Of a stretch of DNA of 64,000 nt, positions 22,331 through 36,900 are shown piece after piece; position 1 is the stretch's first letter, and each line of letters starts with the position of its first letter. The DNA is taken from assembly GCA_964247055.1 (NCBI GenBank), contig OZ176050.1:3596001-3660000 (forward strand), in the 5' to 3' direction. The notes under the pieces were generated by a model. That model did no database searches. It was not told where the DNA came from and saw nothing but the letters and a program-made list of their open reading frames with translations. Made by a program: the position numbers and the translations under genes. This DNA comes from Paragordius varius. Lineage: Eukaryota; Nematomorpha.

Positions 22331-24929
22331 AACACCTTTTATTTTTTTAAAATAAGATATATATATATATAGATCAAACAACACATACAAATGATGACAT
22401 CGACTGCTAAAATACAGAAAGGATAAAACCATTATCACAAATTACCTGAAACTTCAGGAAAATCAAATATATGAGAAAACCCAATCATAACAAATGGAAA
22501 CTATTATGTCCGTAACCTTTTCACAGGAAAAAAGCTTTAAAATACCTCCAAATGACACTTATTTTATATAAGAATAAAAATAAACCCTTCGAATGCGGAA
22601 TTTGAAATGTATAATTAGTAATTGCACCCTTTTATTTGTTGTGAAAACCAAACCATCTTGAATACTATAGCTTTCATTAAATATGTACGTTTGATGATGT
22701 CTATTATCTTTAATAATAATAATAAACAATAATTGTAGCCTGTCGGTTCTAAATTTTGAAATGTTCAATTTTTATCTATATTTAAAAAAAATTAAAAAAG
22801 AAAAAAAGTATATTGAACTTTGACAAGATGAGCCAAATCTAATGTTTAAGTGATTTTAACTGTTCCCTCACCAATTTATACATGGGAGGCAGCCTAGTTA
22901 AAATGAAATGCAAAAATATGGAAATCGCTGGAGAGATGCCAACACGAACGACATATTTATGGCCCGTCAGATGTTGATGCAATTCGTTAATTGTTGGCTA
23001 ATAAAATATGTACCAATATTATTGTTAATTTTATTTTTTAGACTAAATGACAAGAGCCATTGCGATTTACCTTATGCACATTTATGCTGGTAAACATTAT
23101 ATTTGGCCAATTTGTAATACAGTAGCGCATGAATAACAACAAACGGTTTAAATTAAAAATTTTCCCATCTCACAATATTAAATTTTTAATTATGGACAAA
23201 GTTTGTTTTATGTCATACTCTACTGTATTACCAATTGGCCAACAATAATGTGAATTGACCAACATTATCGTGTTTACTGTATATGCGACCTTTTAAATCA
23301 AAAAATCCGGCGGAACGCATTCACAAAATATATATGCATCAAAAAATATTTTATTAAATTCAAACCAATGTTTCGAACCGGGGTATAAAGTGGAACGGGG
23401 TGATTCCACAACGGTTGGAACCAGAACCGGTTGCTAATATATAAAAATGGAAGATGAGTTTCCACAATTTGGGAAACGGATGGGGTGGTCCTTATGAATA
23501 ACGGCTCCGAAACCGGTTTTTTACATTTTGAACCGGCTCCATTTTCGTGCCTGAATTTTTATTAAATGATTTCATACAAAATATTTATGATGATAATATA
23601 AACCAAAATATCAAGACAAGGGTAAGTAACCAGCGTGTTTGTATTAACTATCGCATCTATGGAATAAATCTTATTTAACTTTAAAAAATGATTGTGCGAT
23701 GCAATTTTGTCGTTCTACTTATTTGATCTGATATTTAGCGTGAAAAAGTTTCTTTTTATGTACGCTAATGTAACCTTACATGATAAAGTTTTAATATTTT
23801 CGAATCTGTGGCCCAAAAAAGTGAGTTTGAGGGTCTTGGCCGTTATTTGAGACCACTGATAAGAAGTATGGCTTATTTTTTCCTTTATGGGTAAATGATT
23901 ATAAACGATATAGTTATAGTTTATTTGTTTTAATTAATAAGGTAAATTTTGATCTATAAATTAAAAAATATCTACGAATTATTATATTTGGGGTTCTTTT
24001 TAAGTGTTAAAGATAGGTATTAAGAAAAGAATTGCACACATGCTAATTCCATTTCAATGAAAGTTTTACTAAAGTATAAGAGATAAGTTCGAAGAGATTA
24101 TAATTAAAACTGCAGCCAGACAATATTAACGTAAACTGTTATACGAGAAATAGAAGGTATCTGAACAATAACCAATTTTGAAATTATGATGGTCGTGTCT
24201 AATGGGAAACCAAAAAAAATGTTATACAATCGATAATAAATAATAACTTATTTTAGTTTAGATTATAAACTTTATAAAAAATATAAAAATTTCTTATGGA
24301 AGTGGAACCGATTGCTTCTAAAATCTCGATCAAAAACCTGGTTCCGGTTCGTTTGAAGCCCCTATATATGGTATTTTAACAATATATGTCATTTTATATA
24401 TTTATTTGGAATATATATATTAAACCTGAGGAGTTTAATAATCAAAGATAATTATTTGTTACCAAAAACTATAGGATTACTTCCATTTTTGAAAATAACC
24501 ATTATTATTTTATCACAAAATTTGATAAATATTTTCTGCCATTAAAATTAACCATAATTTTTAACCAAAAAAATTAAAAAGTGATAAATGATGAGATCCT
24601 AGCATTGGTTTCAGTTCATTTAATTAAAGATTTAAAATAATTTTTTAAAGCACCCAATAAAGTCATATTGCTTATAACAATTTATTCAAGTAAATAGAAA
24701 TTATATTGCACTTTAAATATAAATACCAAATATCGATAAGTGTATTGCAATATAAATTATAATGTTTTATAAAAAAAGGTCCAATACAAATAAAGCTAAT
24801 TCACATTTGTTATGATATTCAAATATAGGCATTGCTAAAATATATATAAAAGTAATTTATATAACATATATGACTTAGATTATATGGTTGTTTTGTTTCA
24901 TATTATAATAAAATGTATCTTTCCAAAAC
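22331..24929. other. intergenic, repeat-like, no gene recognised
   Basis: Contains the inverted repeat annotated at 23090-23285. From about 23375 to 24365 there are several GGAACCGGTT-like motifs (cgaaccgggg, ccagaaccggttg, gaaaccggttttt, tgaaccggctcc, ggttccggttcg), reminiscent of hAT-type terminal regions, but I could not define ends or a target duplication. No coding exon was seen. Confidence 0.4.
23090..23285. repeat. inverted-repeat (MITE-like) element, ~195 bp
   Basis: The left arm GTAAACATTATATTTGGCCA with AATTTGTAATACAGTAG pairs with the right arm read in reverse, which carries TTGGCCAATTGGTAATACAG. A further AGTAAACACGATAATGTTGG lies beyond the right arm. The core is AT-rich and non-coding. 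No clear target duplication. Confidence 0.5.
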
Positions 24930-27900
24930 TTATTTTTGGGTATGCAAACCCAATCCATCATATAAAGGGATCCATGATTGATAAGGTAAAATATCAGCTG
25001 TTTTGCTTGGTGGACCCTATAAAAACAAATAAGATCTTTGTAAAATATTACAAACATTATAAAATATTTTGAATTATATCTTACTCTAATTAGTGCCGGA
25101 TGAGTAAAACATTTTTTGATAGAAGAACGTTTATTCACATCCGCAACCAATAAATGATTTATAAGGAATTCCTTGGCTTCCCAAGACATTAGGCGATAGG
25201 GACCCTTAGTGTTTTGGTAAAACTTAAAATTCTGCCAGATATGGTTGACATAAAACTCGGGATCAAATGCCATGATTCGTCCAATCATTGCACATAATTC
25301 ATGTTTATCAATATTTTGACAACTATGACTTTTGGTCGAGTTATTAATGTTTGTTTCCTCGCCCTTCTTAGTTTGCATATTTACAGAAGGGCTGGTGGTA
25401 ACATCATTTCCAACAATATTGTTAGTTTGATTATTAGAATCGTCTTCACAATATGGTGAAACAAGAGAAATGGGTGATGCAAAAGGGATATGCCCAGCGG
25501 TAAAAAGATAAAGCAAAAGAATTCCCAAACTCCAAACATCAGATTTAAGGTTTGGTTCCCCATTAGTCATGGTAACGGTTTGATTAGCGGCTGAACCGGA
25601 AAAAAGTGCAGCCGTCATGCTTAACGAAGAAATTGATGAGGGGAAGAGTGAAGGAAATATGGTTGTGGTAAGCAGGTGAGATTGCTTTATCAGCGCTTGA
25701 TGTAGCGTATCAAGGTCCTCGGTAATATATTTGGCATTTGTACCACTGCTATTACTATTAAAACTAGAGTAAGGTGTTGTGCTAGCCAACAATGTCGAAT
25801 TAAGGACCTGATCCTGACTACACCGACGAACCATCATATCTAGTTTTTCTTGAGCTTCAAAATCAATAGAATTTTCAGCATTAGTCCTGACAGAAGAGAT
25901 GATGGCTTGTTTGGATTGTAACGGCTTTCGTTGAAATGTTTTGGATATGTTCTGTTTTTCTGATGGATTTTGATCGGTAGGTGAAAGATTTAAATCTTTC
26001 GCACTTTGTTCTATATCGGTATCAACAATATTAGTAGTAAGTGATGCCTTTCGAGAATCACTACTGTCAAATGATGATATGTCCGCTTGTGCAGAGGTTG
26101 TGTCCTCAATGTAAGGATAAGATTGGAATACATAGCCCGTGTGAGATGATGTGATAGATTTGGTGACCACAGGGTTATGTTGTAAACTATAATTTGATGA
26201 ATTAAGCATGGGTAATGCATCTTGTTTAGCCGTTGTTGTTGTACTATCCAGCGCCGTATATGTGTGATCTAAACTATTTGAAGACGAGGTTGAAAGAAGC
26301 GGGTTGGAATTCGGATTATGCGCACTGGGATGTAAGACACGTTTCATAAGAATTTCCGGAGCCTGATATGCTACGTGGAATGGATTAAGGAAGATACAAG
26401 GTTTCGAAGGGGTCCCATACGATGTTAGAGGAAAATGACATGCATAAGAAAAACCAGTTAATTTAACAATACCATGTAACCGTTGATAGCGTTGTGAAGT
26501 ACCCGGGAGTGAAGAAATATTATTATTATACGTATCTCCTTTGTCGTAGTAAGAGTTGTTTGCAGGTGGAAAGACATGGTTAACAATAAATATGTTTTCA
26601 GGCTTTAATAATACAAAAATAAAATTTATAACATATGATACACAAGAATGATGTTATAAAAAATATTTTATATCAACGGGAAAAAGCAAAATTACACATA
26701 TATCCAAATGAGCAATTTTGTGTGAATGCAAATATTCTAATGCGGTGCACACTTGGTATGCTAAATCCCATACCTGTGCTTCGCTATAAGCTCCCATTGT
26801 CCTAAAATGATCGATTACATGCATGCCATTCAATCTAAATAACGCGAATATGTGCGGAAAACTTAAATTAAATCTCTGCAAAAAGTAATATGTTATTTAT
26901 GTATGACAGTATTGCCCTGGCCCAGTCACAAATTGATAAAATATATCGAATCAAAAATTTATCAAATTTAATTTTTTCTTTTACTATTTAAAGGCTAGGA
27001 AAATATTATCCTATAAAATAGTAATCGTCTGCTTATGGTTAACAGTGAAAAATTGTGGAGTTTCGGCTATTCTCACATCCAGTTTAGTGCCTTAAACATT
27101 TTATCACCACACCTGCAGTCATATAAAGCATACATTTTTATAAATGTCATTGAAAAAATCAAACTTTTCCAAGATGATAATGTATCGTCGAGGCGTGGCA
27201 TAAGCACCAAACGTTGAAACTATGTTGGGGTGTGGTTGAAGTTTTCGCAAAATTTGATATTCCGTCGTTACGGATTGATATCCCCTAACATTTCGCTCCA
27301 CGTATTTGCCAACATAAATTTTTCCAGAATATTTTGGATCCGTGATATCTACGTCCGGGTGATAATGTTTGTCACGCTTATCCAACAAGGTATATAAGCG
27401 ACAAGTTTTCCCACTAAACAGAATTTAGGAATGGATTATATATTACTCCTATAAGTATCTTTTCAAACAGATTTGAGTTTGAATGGTATAAAAAATATTC
27501 ATATAAAAGTTCCCGATTAAAATTTTTTTAATAGATATATATTGCGATAAATAAACTAACCTGTAAAGCAATTTTTGTTCCAAGTATTCATCAAAAAAAC
27601 CGGATAACCATATTTTGGGATCATCACCGGTAAAAGTTGGTATGCTAGGTAAATGTTTAAATGTTAACACATCAGTACTATCAGAGCATGAAAGATGAGA
27701 GGATGTAGGTTTAGATTGTGCTACAGTATTGGAATTGGTGAGTTTTGTACCATTTGTCATGACATTCTGATCAGGGTATGGAACTGAAACTATGTTGCTC
27801 GTTGGAAAAAGAGCCGTTTCAGGTTTTATTCTAAGGCGAAATTGGGGCGAATCTCTGAGCACCATATGTTTATCTATGATGGCAGATTGTGTACGAATCC

Positions 27901-30900
27901 AATAGCAAATATCTACCCATTTATTAAGGGCGGTATTGTCCATACCATTTTTAATATTGTTATTGTTTGGCGAGTTTGCGTCGTTATCATTTTGTTTTTT
28001 ATCATTTCCATCTTTTTTGAATAAATTTTTGAGCTCCTTGGACAGAGATGGAGTCGGAGATAAAAGTTTTTCACCTGTAATTATGGATTATATTATTTCA
28101 AAATAATCAGAGAGTTTGGAATATAAACCATTTTATTAATTTAGCTTGGAATTTCAGAAGACATGAAATTAATCAACCAAATAATTTTTGAATGCAGTTT
28201 ACATCTTATTTCATATATTATAATATAAATAAATTTACTGGAATGCTGTATTTGAATTGTGAAGGGCAGTAAGGTAAATGTGTGTATAATATCTGGTGGA
28301 CAACGCCAATTTATTAGGATCCCTGATTGAGAGCTTTCGGAAATGGTAGGTTTCCACAAAATATATGGAGGTTCTAATCATTCATTTAAATAAAAATATA
28401 TATATTCCTGATCTATTTATTCGAGCCAATGTAAGTACATACCAAGGACTAATAGGTAAAATGGGAAACAATTATGCCGTTTGAATGATGTAATTTTATG
28501 CAATTCAGCTTGTGAAGGAGGTGCGTCGAAAGCCAAATCTTTGCCTATCCACGTTAATATGTCTTTTACAGCGTACTGTCGCGTGTGTTCGCGATATATA
28601 AGATCTATATTGCTTGTACTTTTGCTTTTCTATAACATTGAAAATAAATTATTTTAGTCATATTTTTGGTTGAAACGTAAAGTATCTGTTAGCAAAAATT
28701 TGAGTTAAATTAAAAAGATTAACATTATAATAAAATTTTTACTTCAAGTTCAAATTTTTTGAGCAAAAATATCGTGAAAATTGATCTATAAACTTAATGC
28801 ATATGATTAATAACAAATGGTGTTTATTATAGATAATATGCTACTTGCTACCTTAAGTTTACATGGCTCACGCTTTTCAAATCCGGCGAATTCATCAAAG
28901 TACAAGAAATAGCTACCCATATCATTGACTTTGAAGCGTTCAAAATTAATCCAAACCCTAACACTGTGTGCGGATTCTGACGTGTCAGATAAATGGTCAT
29001 CAGTTAAGTCCCCATGCTTTGATTTTGACAAAGGGGTAGTTTCGCAATTAAAAAGTTTAACTTCAATATCCTCCTGTGGCATAACTTTTGGTAAATTATT
29101 GCTATCATATTCAAACTCCACGTTAGTCCTTCCTTTAGTCTCAAGCGTAGATAAATGATGATGATGTTGTCGATATACTTGTTCACAAATTTTGCTTAAC
29201 AGTAATTTTTCAACCGAAGTTTTGGGAATGTTTAAATCTTTCGATATTTTATACCAGGACAGAGGAAATATGGGCGCTTTTCTATTACCAAGTTTATTAT
29301 TTTTGGCGGCATAATAATTGCCTAGAGCCCTATGTAACATAATACATTGCAGTTGAGTTTTACGATTTTGTAATGGGATTAGACCGTTGTTGGGAAACAT
29401 GAGTTCAAACGAAAAATTATTTATGGAGGTTTCAGAGCTATCTGATTCCCAACCACTTGAATGTGCTATATCAAAATATACGTAATATATTATAAGGATT
29501 TAAAATTTAACAAAATATAAAAAAACTTACATCTTATAAGGTTGTTATGTAAGACTAATCCAACTAACGGTTCCATGCGCATATAAGTATCGGAAAAGAG
29601 ATGAAAATTGATGAAATGATCCGAGATTAATGCCTATATTATATATATATAATATATATGTTTATAGCATATATAATTATAAATGGGTAAATAATATTTT
29701 ATTAAACATTCTATGAGCATTATATAAAAATATCTTGTCCAATATAAATTTAAACCATAATTTCCCTCAACATTATTGTTTTATAATTTTTCTATTATGA
29801 CAAAATTTATTTGAAAATTAACTTACATTATTTTCCCAATCTATGATACTTTCAGTCCGATGTTTAAAGTTATATTTATTGTGATGGTGCTGTGATAATC
29901 TGGCTGTTCTTGAGGTTCTTTTATTGGTAATGTTTGGATGTATCATACTATCTTGTATTTCCTGCATAGTTTCCAGGATTTCAACGTCTGAAATTTCAAT
30001 TGGTCCCTTATTTATAGGTTGTGTTTGATTCTTTGTTTTCATTTCACTTTTTGGTGGGGGTTGTTGACCCTGCTCATTTATAATCGTGGTATTAGGTTTC
30101 GTGTTTAAATTATTATTTTTGTCCAAAAGTAATAAATTTTTATTTGGATTAGTTGGTAATGATACATTCACAGGATTATTTTTTTCACAAGGCACATTCG
30201 ATGTATTAGATGATTCAGTCATTTTTATAGATGTAGGAGATGTAGGAGAAGGTATTGATGATTGCAGTCCTTTAGACGATTTTTCAAGGCCGTTTTGTGA
30301 ATCCGATGTTGGTGATGATAATATTTTTGATTCATCTTGTTGTCGTAATTCAATGAGTTTACGTTGGGCTTCATTCAATTTACTCCGGCTGGGTTGGGAA
30401 ACGGCCTTTCGCAATGTCGCCAAAAGACCCGTACTACTGGAACTTCCCCCAGGTGTCATTGATTGAGATTTGTCTATTTTATTGCGTAAAATATGGACTT
30501 TAAATATATTGTGATAAAAAAAGTATATAATTATGGAAAGCATCACTAATAAAAAAAACTGGTCGCATTTTTTATATCGTATTTATTGACTCGTACATTG
30601 AAATTTATAACCATCGTTTTTGGGTTGAGAAATAAGGAATTAAAACAAATTACTAACACGCTCAATTTTGTATGTCACGTTTGTAACATAAACATAGGTT
30701 GCAATAAATAAGATCAACAAAATATGCTTTAACATAAAAATTTTCATCGTTTACTTTTTGTTTTGTTTTTGTTACTGTTATGGAGTCAAACATTTTTCAG
30801 ACAGCTTAGGCATTGTTGATAATAAAAACGGGTTAGATAAAAAATTGATCAAAATTTATAACTTAAAATCCTTACCATAAGTAATGAGAATTCCCTAATT

Positions 30901-33900
30901 TTATTATATTTAAATTTATTGTAAAAAAATAAAAACTACATTTATCATAGATACTAGTATATGTATAAGATAATAGTTGGTGAATGTCCTCCCCAACTAT
31001 AAATTATGAATAAATTATAAATGCCTATTTATTTATTAATAATCACATAAATTGTAAAATGTAATAAACAAACTCACTTGAATGCGTTTTTGTAGGTACC
31101 ATATTTTCTGGGAGTGAAGATAATATGCTTGTTTTTTGAGCATCTTTATTACCTGATAAAAAACCACCACTTTTTGGTTGAGGCAATGGTGGAGATTTGG
31201 GGATGTCTGGTCGTTCTATTTCAAAAGTACCATTTAAGTAAATGATATAATTGGAAAGATTGTATATTGCAGTGATGTTTTAGTTAAAATACTGGCAAAA
31301 TTGATAAATTTAACATTTATATTATTGTTTATAATTCAGTCAAAAATAAATGAATTTATTAGGAAGAGTTTTCGATTACTACAAGTAATCTTTGTCAAAC
31401 GTAAATAGTAAAACAATTTTCTGGTTAATTTAGATGTCATAAACAACATAGACTGATTGTAAGGCAAAATTTGTAAAAAATTTAAAAAGTTCAATCTTGA
31501 CCAAAACTTTATTAAAACATTTATATTGGATATTGCCAATATAAAACATATCATTGATTATTAAAACAGCATTCCAAAAAGGTGCCTTATTTTTACTACT
31601 TGTAAAATACGTTATATGATATGTAATTTTAGACTTAAAAAACTATTTTAAACTTGGTTCTGCCAAATTATTTGAGGATGTAACATTAGCCGTTGTCATT
31701 GACTTTTTTCCAAGGCCCAAGAATTCTCGGTAATTCCGTTTAAGACCATGTCCGGCACTGCTGTCTTTAGAAGCTTCTCGTGTAAGTTGATGATGTAAAG
31801 CTTTCTCACCTAAATAGAAACATAAAAATATAGGTAATGATCGTTTTAAAACATTTATAAATGATTTATAAATTCATTACATAAGCTAATTATACAAAAG
31901 CTTAACTTTATTGAAATGATTACCTGTGAACAAAAAAATTAAAAAGTGCCGATCATACTTTCTTTTAATTTGAAATATAATCATATATATAGAAAAATAT
32001 ATTTGTTCATTAGCTCAGAGGCAGGTTTGAAATTTGTAATATTTGTTAAGCTAATCATCATCACTTATTTTGACCTGGTGTTTTGTAACTATATCTTATC
32101 CTTATAATGGGGATGAATTAATTCAAAAATATTTATTCAAATACACATTTACACTAACTTGGGCCCACTGTAGGAGTGGTAGTGGAGGAACTATTATTGC
32201 TTGAGAATAAACTGCTGAAACCACTCTTGGCACCACTATGTTTACCATTTTGTGCAGACGCTTTAGCAGACTTCAAAATGGCGGATCCCTTTGAAACATT
32301 GGCGGACAGATTCGAACTTTTGCCCGTTGCACCTAATGAAGCGGCTGCAGGGGAAACTACAAGCCCCAACATATCTTCCCCTGGGGCTTTCAAATGTTTT
32401 TGATAAGCTATGGGACTTTGTAATGCACGTAAGAAATCTCGTTGTAAACTTAACATGCCTGAAAAATGGAATAAAGTTGGAAATATACATTTATTACACA
32501 TAATTCTATTTATGAGAGTATACGCACATATATTATCTATCAATAATGTCATATTAAAACAACAATTTGATCCTTTTATCAATTAAAAAACTTATATTAT
32601 AAGTAAGAACTTATCATTTTATAAATATCTAAACCTACAAACCTAACTAATATTATAGGTTCCCAATAGCAATAACCATAATAAAAAATACTTTTAATCT
32701 GATTAATCCAAACAGCTTTGGCCTCTTTGTTGGGAGCTTGGCAAACAAAATGTATTTCTCCATAATCAGGTGATTTGCCTGAAAGCACAAATCTGCACTC
32801 ATCAGCTGGAGATTCCTCTCCGTTTTCGTCCAAAATTCTTTCCGTCAAACTAAGCTTACTTGTCTGTAATATTATTAGTTATGGAACTTTTTACATATAT
32901 ATTATGTAAACCCTTTTATATTTCAGGCATTTTTAGAAAATATTGTAACTATCAGAAATCGATTAGACATTTACAACAAACGATAAGCAATTTTTTCTTA
33001 AAAATCGTCAAAGAAAATGCAATCAAAATCTATTTTTTAACAAAAAATAAAGGAGTAAAATCTGGCGAAATAAGTTAAACTGCTTTGATATAACGGTAGA
33101 TTTAAAAATTATAAGTTAACAAAAACACATTTGTGCGACTAACCTTGATACTGTTTTTGTAGATGTATCCCAAATTGGTAAATTTTTTATTAGCAGCTAC
33201 AGCTGATGCCGAACTGCCAGAAGTGTTGGAGGGGGCGGTTGGTTCGCTAAACAGGACAATTTGTTCAAACAAAAAAACTTGCCATTCCTTACCCTTAAAG
33301 GGTTGTGAAGGTGCGTTTTGACTCACGAGTAAGGTGTCTTGAAGCAAGAGTTTTCCTTGAGCACTTACTTTACCCTAAAATTATTATACATGATATATTA
33401 ATAAAGTAAAAAAAGGAGTTTTTGACTGCACAAAAAATTAATCGGTCTGATAGATAGTTAAAAGATATTTACTGATATAGTGTTATTTCAATTATTAATA
33501 ACATCAGTATCAAGTTTAAGCCTAAAAATTTAAAAATCGTTCGGATAAAAAGATTGCAATAAAAGAAATCAGTAAATTACATCCCATCCTTGGAGTCGAC
33601 TCAATTTCATCATGTCATTGGCCGTTTTGGGGACTACACACATAACTTCCACAGCCTTTTTGATCAGCGTTGTATCGATCGTTTTTATTTGGTCCTCCTT
33701 TTCAGTTATAGCTGCATTTTTATCAGCTATGAGTCCATTCATCTTTTCAACCAGACGCAAATATTCTTTAAGGATTAATTGGTATTTCATGACCCTTTGT
33801 ACCGGTTTAATGAGTAAATCTGGGAGCGTTAATTTTTGACCAAGTTTAACCCGTACTTCCTGAAAAATATGTTTTTCAAACAATTTATATATTTATAATT

Positions 33901-36900
33901 GGAAAAATTTGATATAAAGTTAGTGAATACCTCAAAATATGAATCAATATATTCAGAAACAATGTATTCTGACTTTGGTTTGTTCTGACAATAAACAACA
34001 TACATTTGAAATCTTCTTTCCTATCATAGTAAATATATATAGAAAATCAAATAATTGACCATTGTTGTTTTGATATGCGAGAAAAACTCGACACTTTTTT
34101 AAATACGCGATATAATTATTAATTAAATATCCAAAATATTTAAGTTATGCCAAAAGAAAGTCTTGAATTAAATAACGTTAAGAAATATAAAAAAATATAT
34201 TACATATTTGACGAAAACCCATCCAACCAAATCGGGATTGTCCATACATTTTTCAATCTCTTTGCAAAATACACTAGAGCATAAATATATGTGATAATGT
34301 TAGTCATATATAAAATCATTAAATATTTTTATAATTTTATTTAATGGGCATGGTAATGCTTGCACGTATATGGCCCTTTGTTTCTTTTTTGTTTTTATAA
34401 ATATTCAGTTTTTACTCCTAACATCTTAAATCATAATGAAAAATATTCATATTTTACTGTAATAGATTGTTTCCACCCTTTTCTATCAATCATAATTAAT
34501 AGAGGATGTAAATGGTTGACGATTAAAGGTAAATAAGGTTATTGAAAAAAAGGCAAAAAACTTATAGGAAAAAGATAAAAAGTAAAATTAGATATAAAAT
34601 AACGGCGTCAGATCCTAAGAATATACTAAAAAGAAATCTAAAATAAATTATAAAAAATGAAACTCAATTTAATTATAAACCGCCAAGTAATTTTGTCTCT
34701 TTCCGGTTCCATGCCGTCAATTATATTGTTTATAGGGTAACACACATTGCAAAATATATGAAAAAAAGGTGCATTAATATAAACTTAAAAATTTACTCTT
34801 TATGCCATTCATAGATTTGTTCAATGTTGCCCCAAACAATTTTTTCTTTCTCAATCAAGGCTTCAGGGGGAACTGGGTTTTGTTCCTTTACAGCTGTCAT
34901 GTATCCATTGACGACTACCCCCAAATCTTTAACATATTCCTGTTCGGTTTCAATTAATTCAGTCAGTATATATTTGCGTTTTTCCATAGCCTGTTCCAAT
35001 TTATCTAATGAAGGACGCACAATTTCGGCATTTTTTACATTATTATTATTATTGTCATCATTATTGGGTAAACTTGGTGAATGATTAGTTGATGTGGTTG
35101 TCGTTGTGATATTGTCTGAAGAATCTTAGCAAAAAAAGTGTAAAAGTTTAGCACATTATAAGACGTACATTACAATATAAATTAGATTTTTTTTATTTTC
35201 TAAACAAAAATTTGATAATTTCTATAAATATATAAAAATAATTATTATGATTTGTGATGGCAAGAAATAAGACACTACTCTCATCTATTTATTCATTTAT
35301 TGATGAGTGCGCGTAACTTGTAAAATACCTACCTAATAAATAATTACACCTTAAGGCCAAATAAAAGGCTAAGTAGGAGCTCATTCATTTATTATTAAAT
35401 ATTTATATAATTACAATTTATATCACTACTTTTATTTCAGATTAAAACTTTTCACAATATTTGATCAAAAAATGCGTAAATGATAAATTTAAATATACAA
35501 TTTTTTTAAATGATACCATTAGTTTTATTGTTGATAGGGCTATTGGTCAAAGTTTCTTGTGAGGAATTCGTAACAGTAGGTATCACTGCTAAAGTTTGAG
35601 TTGACAATATTCGTTTAACGTTTTTATTGCCAGACTCCAAAGCAGTAGATGCCGAAGAGCGTCGTCTTTGTCCATTTTTGCCCTAAAAATATTTTAGTTA
35701 GACATATCATGAAATAAAATGGTTGCAAAAAATTTGTATGGATGCAAAAAAATTTTAAAATTATATATTTTAATTAATTGTGTAGCATTTGACTTAAAAG
35801 TTTAAAAACACAATAAATAAACAAATTTTTAGAGGTCCTAAGGTTTAATGGCAAATTTCTTAATTACCAGGATTATGTGAATTAAATTTTTTTAGTGCTA
35901 TTGGCTTTTAGGAACTAAATTTTTATTACCATAACAATTTGGATTTTAGCGATATTTGCATTACACTTGGACAAATACTTACTTGTTATATTTTAATATT
36001 TTACCGGTTTAAAAACACTAAACACTATTAATTCTTTTATTAATAATTGTCTTTTTTAATCGTTTGACATTTTATTTGTTATATATGTCTGGTCAAAATT
36101 ATATAACTTTGCTTGGGGCTAATATGACATAGGGCTAAAACCCTTAATTTACCCAATAATTAGGTCAAAATTAATATTTAGTTAACAGGTCTAAAGTAGT
36201 GAAGCAAACTTTTAATGTTTTTTGGATTGTTAACATGGTTCTTAATTTTTTTAAAAAATTTTTTACAATTGTAAGCACAGGCAGAGAGGAGTATCAATAT
36301 ATTTATAAAAATTGGAGGTTTTATATCTACTTTTGAAAATAAATAAAAAATCGATAATTTTACCAATAAATTATTATTATTATATTGTTATATTTTATTA
36401 CGCATTCTCTGCTTATTATTTTTTAATTTTTTTACCATTACAGCTAGCTAGCTCTTCAATATTTGGATGTAAAAGAAACCATAAATAAATAAATACTTAA
36501 CAACGATAAAACAAAAATTGCGTTAAAACGTAAAAACAATCCTTTTCCCGAATATAGGTTTGTGGATATCCAAAAAAATTAAAAAAAATATTTAATAAAT
36601 ATTTAATAAATATTGAAAAATACAACCAATAAATAAATGTTACCTAAAATGGTAATTTTGTAAAAAACTGATTGGTTAATAATTTTATTCAAAAAAAACT
36701 AAACCTCAGCGATAGGAATGTTTACAGCATCTTTTTCATTATCGGAAGTAGCAGTTATGGGAAACTCAAAGTTACTAACTGTACCACCACTTTTAGGGTT
36801 GGTTTCTGCCATTTTATTTTTTTCGGTAGCCATCAGTTCATCGGATTCGTTAAACGATGAATTTGTACTGTTTAGGGAGGAGGAGAAAGCAAATTTTTTT

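Noticed and set aside
24884-25072. 62-codon plus-strand open frame
   Set aside because: Antisense to the last exon of the Trio-like gene.
26603-26695. Alternative splicing that would restore the kinase HxDxK lysine
   Set aside because: The only nearby AG acceptor precedes CCT GAA AAC; the other GT donor gives an immediate stop, so the Cys reading stands.
28925-29158. 77-codon plus-strand open frame
   Set aside because: Shadow of the Ig-domain exon on the minus strand.
30086-30466. 126-codon plus-strand open frame
   Set aside because: Antisense to a Ser/Pro-rich Trio-like exon that is phase-linked to its neighbours.
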